Source: CAMXAS01 sp964442435 (GTDB lineage: Bacteria; Bacteroidota; Bacteroidia; Bacteroidales; P3). Taken from it: a stretch of DNA of 30,361 nt. The stretch covers positions 1 through 30,361 of the forward strand of contig CAYTZG010000020.1 in assembly GCA_964442435.1 (NCBI GenBank), written 5' to 3'. Of this stretch, positions 15,457-23,273 are shown piece after piece; position 1 is the stretch's first letter; every line of letters begins with the position of its first letter. The notes under the pieces were generated by a model. It was not told the DNA's origin. It made no database searches and saw only the letters and a list, made by a program, of their open reading frames with translations. The position numbers and the translations under genes are program-made.

Positions 15457-16032
15457 ATGACTTTTGAAGAAATAGAAGTAACCAATTGCGTCAAAATCTT
15501 GCAGACGGGGGGCACGCTGCTCTATCCCACCGATACGATATGGGGTATCGGCTGCGATGCCACGCGCAAGGATTCGGTGTCGCGGATTTATCGGCTTAAA
15601 GCGCGGCCCGAAGACAGGAGTTTCATCATCTTATTGAGCGACCCGGCCTTGCTGTCGCAGTATGTGGAAGAAGTGCCGGCCGTGGCCTACGATTTGCTGG
15701 CCTCCATGCAGGACAGCCCGTTGACGGTCATTTATCCCAAGGGCAAGAATTTGGCGGAGAATGTATTGGGGGCTGACGGCAGCATCGCGATACGGATTGT
15801 ACACAATGCGTTCTGCAAGGCGTTGTTGCAAGGGTTCGGCAAGCCGATTGTCTCCACGTCGGCCAATATTTCGGGCGAACCTTCGCCCATGTGTTTCTCG
15901 GCCATCTCGCCGCACATCGTTTCGGGCGTTGACCACGTGGCGTTGGTGCAGGAAGATACGATTGCGGAAACCAAGCCGTCGCGCATCATCAAGCTGGAGG
16001 CCGACGGTATGTTTACAGTGGTAAGGGCGTAG
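15457..16032 (+). CDS. tsaC: L-threonylcarbamoyladenylate synthase (TsaC/YrdC/Sua5)
   Basis: 191 residues, a single YrdC domain. It makes threonylcarbamoyl-AMP from threonine, bicarbonate and ATP for the t6A37 modification of ANN-decoding tRNAs. Family features are GGTLLYPTDTIWGIGCDA, the KxR element in KARPEDRSFIILL, and KPIVSTSANISG. The start at 15457 is chosen because the longer frame would begin inside rimM and run through the promoter-like TATATTTG. It has no Sua5 C-terminal domain. The stop is 2 bases before porT, implying one transcript. Confidence 0.95.
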   Translation: MTFEEIEVTNCVKILQTGGTLLYPTDTIWGIGCDATRKDSVSRIYRLKARPEDRSFIILLSDPALLSQYVEEVPAVAYDLLASMQDSPLTVIYPKGKNLAENVLGADGSIAIRIVHNAFCKALLQGFGKPIVSTSANISGEPSPMCFSAISPHIVSGVDHVALVQEDTIAETKPSRIIKLEADGMFTVVRA

Positions 16033-16034
16033 AG

Positions 16035-16769
16035 ATGGGTAAGGGACGTTGGATAATCGGTTTGATCGTGCTGAGCCTCTGTCTGGCGCATCCGTTGCAG
16101 GCAGGGCGGAAGTATCAGGCCGTACCCTATAACCCGAAATACGACGAACAGCTGTTTCATTTCGGCTTTCTGTTGGGCATCAATACGATGAACTTCACGA
16201 TGAAGACCGACAACCTTGGGCTGCCGGGCGACAGTCTGTTCGGCATCAACCATAAGATGAACCCCGGTTTCTCGGTGGGCGTCGTCACGAACCTGCGTTT
16301 GGCGCGTTATCTGGACTTGCGCTTCATTCCCACGTTTTCGTTGGGACAGCGGGATTTAATATATACATATCAGCGGCCGTCCGACCCGGAGATGGTTCAG
16401 GAAAAGAAAATCATCGAGAGCATTTTTGTGGAATTGCCGCTGGATTTCAAATGGAAGGCCAAACGTTTGGTCAATTCCCGTCCGTATGTGCTGGCCGGTG
16501 TCAAATATACGGCCGACTTGGCTTCGTTGACCAAGCGGCAGCGCGAGGTGGCGGAAGAGGAATACGAGATGAAACTCAACAAGCACGACGTGGGTTTGAA
16601 CGTGGGCGTGGGTTGGGAGTTTTATCTGCCGTTCAATAATAAAATCGCATTGGAACTCAAGATGTATTTCGGGATGTTGGACTTGTTGATAAGGGAGGAC
16701 AATATTTATACCGACCGCATCGAGCGGATGACCTCCAAAATGTTCCAGTTCAACATTACCTTTGAGTAG
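16035..16769 (+). CDS. porT: PorT-like outer-membrane barrel (type IX secretion)
   Basis: 244 residues. The signal peptide ends at about LQA-GRK (residue 23). It is then a small beta-barrel with alternating hydrophobic strands: FHFGFLLGINTMNFTMK, NPGFSVGVVTNLRLARYLDLRFIPTFSLGQRDL, RPYVLAGVKYTADL and a final FQFNITFE. Size and the MNPGFSVGVVTNLRLARYLDLRF block resemble PorT/SprT, which is required for T9SS in Porphyromonas and Flavobacterium. The T9SS cargo gene at 10329 shows the organism should have this system. It could alternatively be a generic outer-membrane beta-barrel protein. It is coupled to tsaC. Confidence 0.75.
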   Translation: MGKGRWIIGLIVLSLCLAHPLQAGRKYQAVPYNPKYDEQLFHFGFLLGINTMNFTMKTDNLGLPGDSLFGINHKMNPGFSVGVVTNLRLARYLDLRFIPTFSLGQRDLIYTYQRPSDPEMVQEKKIIESIFVELPLDFKWKAKRLVNSRPYVLAGVKYTADLASLTKRQREVAEEEYEMKLNKHDVGLNVGVGWEFYLPFNNKIALELKMYFGMLDLLIREDNIYTDRIERMTSKMFQFNITFE

Positions 16770-16778
16770 ATAGTCGTT

Positions 16779-18359
16779 ATGATTCAAGAAATAGAGTTAC
16801 CTATCCGGTCGCGTTGTTTTTACCGCCCCAAGGCTTTTCAACAGGAAGTGGCGCGCAATGTGGGGGTTCAACCGGAGGAGGTGCAGCATATCGAAGTTTT
16901 ACGCAAGTCGATAGACGGCCGTTCCCGTTTTCCGGTCTATCGCGTGCTCATGCGTGTATATACAACGCCCGATACCTATCAAAAACCGTTCAAGAACCTT
17001 AAATTGCCGGCCGTGTTGAAAGGCAAGCCGGTGTTGGTGGTGGGCATGGGGCCGGCCGGCTTGTTCGCGGCCTATACGTTGGCCATGAACGGGCACAAGC
17101 CCATCCTGTTGGAGCGGGGGCGCGACGTGCATAGACGGAAAAAGGATGTGGGCGGCCTTTGCCAGCGGGCCGAATTGGATACGGAGTCCAACTATTGTTT
17201 CGGCGAGGGCGGCGCGGGCTGCTTCTCGGACGGCAAGTTATATACGCGCTCCAACAAGCGCGGCGACGTGCAGCATATTCTCGACGTGCTGATTCATTAC
17301 GGCGCCAATCCGGAAATCGCCTACGAGGCGCATCCGCATATCGGCAGCGATATGTTGCCGCGGGTGGTGGAACGGATGCGCAACGAGATTGTGATGGTGG
17401 GCGGCGAGGTGCATTACGAGACGCGCGTGGAGGATTTCCTCATAGAAGGCGACCGCTGTATCGGCGTGCGCGACCAAAACGGCAAGGAGTACCGGGCCGC
17501 GGCCGTGATATTGGCTTGCGGACACTCCGCCGAAGATATATACGACTGGTTCCATACGCGCGGCTATGCGATAACGGGCAAGGATTGGGCGATGGGCGTC
17601 CGCTTGGAACACCCGCAGGAGGTTATCGACATGATGCAGTACCGTCAGCGTGCCGCCGACTGGGAGCTGCCGCCGGCTGAATACGGTTTCAGCACGCAGG
17701 TCAACGGCCGCGGCGTATTTTCGTTCTGTATGTGTCCGGGCGGCATGATTATTCCGTCCATGACGCACCCGAACCGCTTTTTGGTCAACGGGATGTCGGG
17801 CTCGCGGCGGGCTTCACCATGGGCCAATGCGGGCATCATCGTTTCGGTGCGGCAGTCGGACGCGGCGGCGTATGCGGCCGAATACGGGCCTTTGGCTGGC
17901 CTTAAGTTCCAACAGGCGTTGGAAGAAAAGTTCTCGGCCTTGGATCCGGCCATGGCGCCGGCGCAACGCATGGTGGATTTCCTCAACGGGCGGGAAAGCG
18001 CCAACCTGCCGTCCACGTCCTATCCGTTGGGCGTTTATCCGGCCAAGTTGAACGACCTCCTGCCGTCTTTCATCGCCGACAGCCTGCGGACGGGCTTGTC
18101 GGAGTTCTGCGCCAAGCGGCCGGCGTTCTACACCGAAGAGGCCGTGATGGTGGGCTTGGAGTCGCGTACTTCGTCCACGGTCATTTTGCCGCGTAACCCG
18201 GAATCGTTCGAGCACGTGCAGATTAAAAACCTGTATCCGTGCGGCGAGGGGGCCGGCTATGCGGGGGGCATCACGTCCTCTGCCATAGACGGGGTCAACT
18301 GCGCCAACAAACTGTTGTGGAATTTGAAACGGGAGATTGCGCTCTCATTGAATATATAA
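16779..18359 (+). CDS. FAD-dependent oxidoreductase (COG2509-type dehydrogenase)
   Basis: 526 residues. An N-terminal domain of about 80 residues (RCFYRPKAF, LRKSIDGRSRFPVYRVLMRV) precedes a Rossmann dinucleotide site VGMGPAG (88-94) and LLERG. Then come ESNYCFGEGGAGCFSDGKLYTRSNKRG, ILACGHSAEDIYDW and a C-terminal LYPCGEGAGYAGGITSSAIDG that closes over FAD. This matches the uncharacterised FAD-dependent dehydrogenase family COG2509. The substrate is not known. It follows porT by 9 bases and may share its transcript. Confidence 0.85.
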   Translation: MIQEIELPIRSRCFYRPKAFQQEVARNVGVQPEEVQHIEVLRKSIDGRSRFPVYRVLMRVYTTPDTYQKPFKNLKLPAVLKGKPVLVVGMGPAGLFAAYTLAMNGHKPILLERGRDVHRRKKDVGGLCQRAELDTESNYCFGEGGAGCFSDGKLYTRSNKRGDVQHILDVLIHYGANPEIAYEAHPHIGSDMLPRVVERMRNEIVMVGGEVHYETRVEDFLIEGDRCIGVRDQNGKEYRAAAVILACGHSAEDIYDWFHTRGYAITGKDWAMGVRLEHPQEVIDMMQYRQRAADWELPPAEYGFSTQVNGRGVFSFCMCPGGMIIPSMTHPNRFLVNGMSGSRRASPWANAGIIVSVRQSDAAAYAAEYGPLAGLKFQQALEEKFSALDPAMAPAQRMVDFLNGRESANLPSTSYPLGVYPAKLNDLLPSFIADSLRTGLSEFCAKRPAFYTEEAVMVGLESRTSSTVILPRNPESFEHVQIKNLYPCGEGAGYAGGITSSAIDGVNCANKLLWNLKREIALSLNI

Positions 18360-18379
18360 CGAAAACACACTGAAACGCC

Positions 18380-19240
18380 ATGAAAGGGATTATATTGGCC
18401 GGCGGTGCGGGTACGCGCCTGCATCCGTTGACGCTGGTCATGAGCAAGCAGTTGATGCCGGTTTACGACAAGCCCATGATTTATTATCCGCTGTCCACGC
18501 TCATGATGGCCGGCATTCGCGAAATCCTCATCATCTCCACGCCGGTCGATTTGCCCAAGTTCGAGCAACTGTTGGGCGATGGCCGCAGTTTGGGGTGCCG
18601 TTTCTCGTATAAGGTGCAGGAAGTGCCCAACGGCTTGGCGCAGGCGTTTGTCTTAGGGGCGGATTTCATCGGCACGGATGATGTGGCCCTCGTTTTGGGC
18701 GACAACATCTTTTATGGCGCGGGCATGGCCAAACTGTTGCAGGCCAATACGAAGCCCGACGGCGGCGTGGTGTTCGCCTATCATGTTTCCGACCCGGAAC
18801 GCTACGGCGTGGTGGAATTCGACGCGAACATGAAGGCCATTTCGATAGAGGAAAAGCCGGCGCATCCCAAATCCAATTTCGCCGTGCCGGGGCTGTATTT
18901 CTACGACAACTCGGTGGTGGAGGTGGCGCGGGGCCTCAAACCCAGCGCGCGGGGCGAATATGAGATTACGGACGTGAACCGTCATTATCTGGAAGCCGGC
19001 AAACTCAAGGTAGGGATGCTGGGGCGCGGCACGGCCTGGCTCGACACGGGTACGTTCGAATCGCTCATGCAGGCGGGGCAGTTCGTCGGCATGCTCGAAC
19101 AGCGGCAGGGGCTTAAAGTGGGTTGCATAGAGGAAGTGGCTTACCGCATGGGCTATATCGACGCCGCGCAGTTGCGGAAATTGGCCGAACCGCTGATGAA
19201 GAGCGGCTACGGCAAATATCTGTTGGATATCAAACTTTAA
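18380..19240 (+). CDS. rfbA: glucose-1-phosphate thymidylyltransferase
   Basis: 286 residues, normal length. It makes dTDP-glucose from dTTP and glucose-1-phosphate, the first step to dTDP-rhamnose and other dTDP-sugars for surface polysaccharide. The nucleotide loop GGAGTRLHPLT (8-18), KQLMPVYDKPMIYYPL (23-38), LGDNIFYG, and IEEKP with the following sugar-binding block are all present. The rest of the rfb set (rfbB, C, D) is not in the window, so the gene stands alone among unrelated neighbours. Confidence 0.95.
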   Translation: MKGIILAGGAGTRLHPLTLVMSKQLMPVYDKPMIYYPLSTLMMAGIREILIISTPVDLPKFEQLLGDGRSLGCRFSYKVQEVPNGLAQAFVLGADFIGTDDVALVLGDNIFYGAGMAKLLQANTKPDGGVVFAYHVSDPERYGVVEFDANMKAISIEEKPAHPKSNFAVPGLYFYDNSVVEVARGLKPSARGEYEITDVNRHYLEAGKLKVGMLGRGTAWLDTGTFESLMQAGQFVGMLEQRQGLKVGCIEEVAYRMGYIDAAQLRKLAEPLMKSGYGKYLLDIKL

Positions 19241-19246
19241 TTTGGC

Positions 19247-20242
19247 ATGGCACAATCATTCGAACAACTCCTGGAACTTGTAAACAAACAGATAGCCGAA
19301 TTGCCCGCTTTCCAACGGCAACCGCTCCGGCTGTACGAGCCGGCTGTATATACCATGGCGTTGGGCGGCAAACGTATCCGTCCCGTATTGGCCTTGATGG
19401 CCAGCCAGTTGTTCGGTGGTTCGGCGCAGGCCACGTTGGGCCCGGCCATCGGCTTGGAGGTGTTCCATAACTTCACGCTGCTGCATGACGACGTGATGGA
19501 TCATGCCGATATGCGGCGCGGTCAGCCCACGGTGCAGGCAAAATGGGATACGAATACGGCCATCCTGACCGGTGACGCGATGTTTGCCGTGGCGGTGCGG
19601 CTCATGATAGGCGCGCCGGCCGGCAGCCTCCGCGCCGTGATGCAGGCCTTCGAAGCCTTGGCCGTGGGCGTGTGCGAAGGGCAGCAGTACGACATGAACT
19701 TTGAGACGCAGGCGGAAGTGAGCATGGCGGAATATATGGAGATGATACGGCTTAAGACGGCCGTATTGATAGCCGGCGCGTTGCAGATCGGCGCGCTTGC
19801 GGCCGGCGCGCCCGCCGGTTCGGTGGCGCACCTCCATGCGTTCGGCACCCAAATCGGCTTGGCGTTCCAGCTGCAGGACGACCTGTTGGACCTCTATGGC
19901 GACGAAGCCAAGTTCGGCAAGAAAATAGGCAGCGACATCCGCGAGAATAAAAAGACCTACTTATATCTCAAAGCCCTTGAACTGTTGCCCGCCGGCGATG
20001 CCGACGCGTTGAAGGCGGCTTTCGCCACGCCCACGCAGCCGGATAAGGAGGCCGAGAAGGTGGCGTTCGTCAAGTCGTTGTACGACCGGATAGGCGTCAA
20101 GCGTCATGTGGAGGCCGCCATCCAGGCCTTGTTCAAGGAAGGGGAGGCGCATCTGAACGCCATTCCGCAGTCGGAAATCGTGCCGGAGGCCATGGATGTC
20201 CTCAAACAGTTTACGACGCGTCTGTTGATGCGGGAATATTAG
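19247..20242 (+). CDS. trans-polyprenyl diphosphate synthase
   Basis: 331 residues. The substrate-binding GGKRIRP (40-46), first Asp-rich motif DDVMD (81-85) and second DDLLD (211-215) place it in the isoprenyl synthase family that condenses IPP onto allylic diphosphates. The FARM region lacks the two-residue insertion of bacterial farnesyl synthases. It has Phe at position -5 (F76), where long-chain octaprenyl synthases usually carry a small residue. This hints at a C20-like product rather than a quinone tail, which is inference. It starts 6 bases after rfbA. Its stop codon overlaps the stop of the opposing ABC-F gene. Confidence 0.92.
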   Translation: MAQSFEQLLELVNKQIAELPAFQRQPLRLYEPAVYTMALGGKRIRPVLALMASQLFGGSAQATLGPAIGLEVFHNFTLLHDDVMDHADMRRGQPTVQAKWDTNTAILTGDAMFAVAVRLMIGAPAGSLRAVMQAFEALAVGVCEGQQYDMNFETQAEVSMAEYMEMIRLKTAVLIAGALQIGALAAGAPAGSVAHLHAFGTQIGLAFQLQDDLLDLYGDEAKFGKKIGSDIRENKKTYLYLKALELLPAGDADALKAAFATPTQPDKEAEKVAFVKSLYDRIGVKRHVEAAIQALFKEGEAHLNAIPQSEIVPEAMDVLKQFTTRLLMREY

Positions 20243-22224
20243 GATAGTTCCACCAGCTTCTCTTGCAGCGCGGCCCACTCGTCGGTTTTTTGGGCGGCGC
20301 TGTTTTTCTTTTCTTCGTAGATACGGCAGTTCTCCACCGTGCATTGCGCGGCGTCGGCGATAAAGACCTTGTCCATTTCCGCCAGTTCGGCTTCCAAGGC
20401 CGTGATTTCGGCTTCCAGTTTTTCGATGGCGTTGCGGATTTTGCGCAACTCGCGTTCGTTCCGTTTCTGTTGCTCGCGTTCCTGCGCCGACCCGGCTTTG
20501 TGGGCGGGGGGCGGTGTGGCCTGCGCCTTGCCCGCCGGCTGTTTGGTGGCGTTCGGCTGCGGTTGTTTGCCCGCCGTCTTGCCCGCGTCGGAACGTTCCA
20601 GTTCCTGCAGGCGTTCAATCTTGCGGTCGGCCAAAAAGTCGTTCACGTCGCCGAGGTGCAGGCGCACGCGGCCGTTGCGGAACTCATAGACCTTGGTCGT
20701 CAGGCCTTCGAGAAAGTCGCGGTCGTGCGACACCACCACCAGCGTGCCGTCGTATTGCAGCAACGCGTTTTTGAGGATATCCTTGGAACGCATATCCAAA
20801 TGGTTGGTCGGCTCGTCCAAGATAAGCAGGTTGACGGGTTCCAACAGCAGTTTGGCGATGGCCAGGCGCGTTTTCTCACCGCCCGAAAGCACCTTCACTT
20901 TCTTTTCCGTGTCTTCGCCCGAAAACAGGAAACAGCCTAAAATATTGCGGATGCGCGTGCGGACCTCGCCCACGGCGATTTCGTCTATGGTTTCGAAAAC
21001 GGTCTTGTTGCCGTCCAAAAGCGCGGCTTGGTTCTGCGCGAAGTACCCGATTTTGACGGCGTGCCCCAATTCGAAGCGGCCTTGGTAGTCGGTAATCTCG
21101 CCCACGGCGATTTTGGAGAATGTGGACTTGCCTTCGCCGTTGCGGCCCACCAGCGCCACTTTCTCGCCGCGTTCTATCGTCAGGTCAAGCCCTTCGAAAA
21201 CCCGCTTCTCGCCGTAGTGTTTGCCGAGTTGTTCGCCATGCAGCACCACGCGGCCGGAGTGGGGCGCGGGCGCAAATCTGAACGCGATGCTCGACCGGTC
21301 GAACTCGTCTATCTCCACGCGCTCCATCTTGTCCAACAGCTTGAGCCGCGATTGCGCCTGACGCGCCTTCGTGGCCTTGTAGCGGAAGCGTTCTATAAAG
21401 CGTTCGATGCTTTCGATTTCCTTCTGCTGGTTGTTGTAGGCGTTCTGTTGGATGCTGCGTCTTTCCTCACGTTGAATCACGTATTCGGAATACGACACGT
21501 TGTAGTCTTCGATATGGCCCAGCACGATTTCAATCGTGCGTTTGGTCACGTGGTCTAAAAACTTGCGGTCGTGCGAAACGATGACGACCGCGCCGGCGTA
21601 GGTCTGCAAAAATTCCTCCAACCATTCGATGGATTCGATGTCCAAATGGTTGGTCGGCTCGTCCAACAGCATGATTTCAGGCCGTTTGAGCAGAATTTTG
21701 GCCAACTCCACCCGCATCTGCCAGCCGGAGCTGAATTCGGTAATCGGGCGGGCGAAGTCGCTGTGCCGGAACCCTAAGCCCAGCAGGATTTTCTCGGCTT
21801 CGGCCTCCTGATGGCTGCCGCCGAGCAGCGTAAAGCGTTCGTTGGCTTCGGAAAGCCGGTCTATGAGTTTATGGTAGTCTTCCGATTCGTAGTCGGTGCG
21901 TTCGGCCAATTCGTCGGTCAGCCGTTGTATCGTGGCCTCCAGCGAGCGGATTTTGTCGAAAGCCGTCAAGGCCTCGTCCAGTACGCTGCGGCTGGAGTCG
22001 GGAATCATCTCCTGCGGCAGGTAGCCTATTTCGTGCCCGCTCGTCACCACGATGGTGCCGCCGTCGGGTTCCTGACGGCCCGCCAGAATCTTGAGCAACG
22101 TGGACTTGCCCGCGCCGTTCTTGCCGGTAAGGCCGATGCGGTCTTTGTCCTTGATGATGAACGACAGCTGGTCGAACAGCGTATTGCCCGAAAAGGAAAC
22201 CGAAAGTTTGTTAATCGAGATCAT
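20239..22224 (-). CDS. ABC-F family ATPase (ribosome-associated)
   Basis: 661 residues with two ATP-binding cassettes and no membrane segments. Cassette 1 has GKNGAGKST (34-42), a SSGW-type signature and LLDEPTNHLD. A basic linker of about 60 residues follows (ATKARQAQSRLKLLDKM), the region that contacts P-site tRNA in ABC-F proteins. Cassette 2 has GRNGEGKST, LSGGEKTRLAIAK and LILDEPTNHLD. A Pro/Ala/Gln-rich hinge then leads to a C-terminal coiled coil. The start at 22224 (MISINKLSV) is preferred over 22254 because the extra ten residues are not family-like. It then overlaps the lspA end by 14 bases. It is last in the ileS operon. It probably relieves stalled ribosomes; antibiotic resistance cannot be judged. 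Confidence 0.9.
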   Translation of the reverse strand: MISINKLSVSFSGNTLFDQLSFIIKDKDRIGLTGKNGAGKSTLLKILAGRQEPDGGTIVVTSGHEIGYLPQEMIPDSSRSVLDEALTAFDKIRSLEATIQRLTDELAERTDYESEDYHKLIDRLSEANERFTLLGGSHQEAEAEKILLGLGFRHSDFARPITEFSSGWQMRVELAKILLKRPEIMLLDEPTNHLDIESIEWLEEFLQTYAGAVVIVSHDRKFLDHVTKRTIEIVLGHIEDYNVSYSEYVIQREERRSIQQNAYNNQQKEIESIERFIERFRYKATKARQAQSRLKLLDKMERVEIDEFDRSSIAFRFAPAPHSGRVVLHGEQLGKHYGEKRVFEGLDLTIERGEKVALVGRNGEGKSTFSKIAVGEITDYQGRFELGHAVKIGYFAQNQAALLDGNKTVFETIDEIAVGEVRTRIRNILGCFLFSGEDTEKKVKVLSGGEKTRLAIAKLLLEPVNLLILDEPTNHLDMRSKDILKNALLQYDGTLVVVSHDRDFLEGLTTKVYEFRNGRVRLHLGDVNDFLADRKIERLQELERSDAGKTAGKQPQPNATKQPAGKAQATPPPAHKAGSAQEREQQKRNERELRKIRNAIEKLEAEITALEAELAEMDKVFIADAAQCTVENCRIYEEKKNSAAQKTDEWAALQEKLVELS

Positions 22225-22843
22225 GGGCGGGTGCGGATGCCTGCGGTTTGGCACCTAACAGTTGCATGATGAGGAACCAAATGAAGCCGACCGTAATCGC
22301 GCTGTCGGCCACGTTGAACACGGGGCGGAAGAATACGAGCTCCTGGCCGCCTACAAACGGTACCCATTGCGGATAGGTCGTCTCTATGAGCGGAAAGTAG
22401 AGCATATCCACCACGCGGCCATACAGGAAGGGCGCGTAGCCGCCGCCCTCCGGCAGGAATTCGGCCGTCGAGAACCAGCTGTCCGAAAACAACAGGCCGT
22501 AAAAGGCGCAGTCCAGCATATTGCCCACCGCACCCGCCAATATCAACGCGAACGGCAGGATATACGTCAGTTTATGCCCCATGCGGACAAGGCGGACCGT
22601 GTACCAGCCCAACGCGCCGATGGCCAAAAGGCGCAACACGCTCAGCAGGAGTTTGCCGCCGTCCTTGCCAAGGCTGAATCCGAACGCCATGCCCTCGTTT
22701 TCAAGAAAATGTATTCTGAACCAAGAGAATACGGCTATCTCTTCGCCTAGGCAAAAGTGCAGTTTAATCCAGATTTTGCTCGCCTGGTCGATAAGCAGTA
22801 TCAATACGACGAGCAAAGCCGAAATCCAAAGTTTCTTTCTCAT
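22211..22843 (-). CDS. lspA: lipoprotein signal peptidase II
   Basis: A 210-residue inner-membrane aspartyl protease that cleaves prolipoproteins before the lipidated Cys. Four hydrophobic segments are visible. The catalytic aspartates are D111 (GNMLDCAFYG) and D180 (FNVADSAI). An unusually long periplasmic loop of about 60 residues lies between them (about 117-172), including GRVVDMLYFP; E. coli LspA is about 164 residues in total. The start overlaps the end of the upstream DksA-like gene by 4 bases. Several predicted lipoproteins in this window (TamL, the nitroreductase, the hydrolase at 29818) would be its substrates. Confidence 0.95.
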   Translation of the reverse strand: MRKKLWISALLVVLILLIDQASKIWIKLHFCLGEEIAVFSWFRIHFLENEGMAFGFSLGKDGGKLLLSVLRLLAIGALGWYTVRLVRMGHKLTYILPFALILAGAVGNMLDCAFYGLLFSDSWFSTAEFLPEGGGYAPFLYGRVVDMLYFPLIETTYPQWVPFVGGQELVFFRPVFNVADSAITVGFIWFLIMQLLGAKPQASAPAHDLD

Positions 22844-23262
22844 TGCTGGCCGGGCTTGTGCTGGTTGAGCTTGGCGTCGATGCTCAGCGTGGCGTGGGGC
22901 ACGATGCGCAGACGCTCTTTGCTGATAAGCTTGCCCGTGGCGCGGCAGATGCCGTAGGTCTTGTTTTCGATGCGGACCAGCGCGGCTTCCAGCGAGGCGA
23001 TGAACTTTTGCTGACGCACGGCCAACCGCGCGTTCTCCTCTTTTGAAAGCACCTGATAGCCCTCTTCCAACACCTTGAACGTGGGTGAGGTGTCGTTGAT
23101 GTCGTTCTCGCCGTTGTTCGTATAGGCCTGGCGCAGGATTTCAAGGTCGTTGCGCGCCTTGTCCAGTTTCTGCAGGATGATTTCCTTGAATTCAGCCAAA
23201 TCCTGGTCCGAATAGCGCAACGTGTTCGGTTCTTCCGTCTTAGCCTTTTTAGTCGTGCTCAT
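22840..23262 (-). CDS. DksA/TraR-family protein with degenerate zinc site
   Basis: 140 residues. A helical, coiled-coil-like N-terminal part (about 20-100) leads to the DksA-type C-terminal element YGICRATGKLISKERLRIVPHATLSIDAK. Only one cysteine (C106) remains of the four that hold zinc in classical DksA. It may regulate RNA polymerase through the secondary channel as DksA does, but that role is inferred by family. It lies 11 bases after ileS and overlaps lspA. The ileS-dksA-like-lspA order is, as I recall, common in Bacteroidetes. Confidence 0.88.
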   Translation of the reverse strand: MSTTKKAKTEEPNTLRYSDQDLAEFKEIILQKLDKARNDLEILRQAYTNNGENDINDTSPTFKVLEEGYQVLSKEENARLAVRQQKFIASLEAALVRIENKTYGICRATGKLISKERLRIVPHATLSIDAKLNQHKPGQQ

Positions 23263-23273
23263 GGTGAATCGTT

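Noticed and set aside
20239..22224. ABC-F gene as an antibiotic resistance determinant
   Set aside because: ABC-F proteins include many housekeeping factors. The gene sits in a core operon with ileS and lspA and has no resistance-specific feature that I can see.
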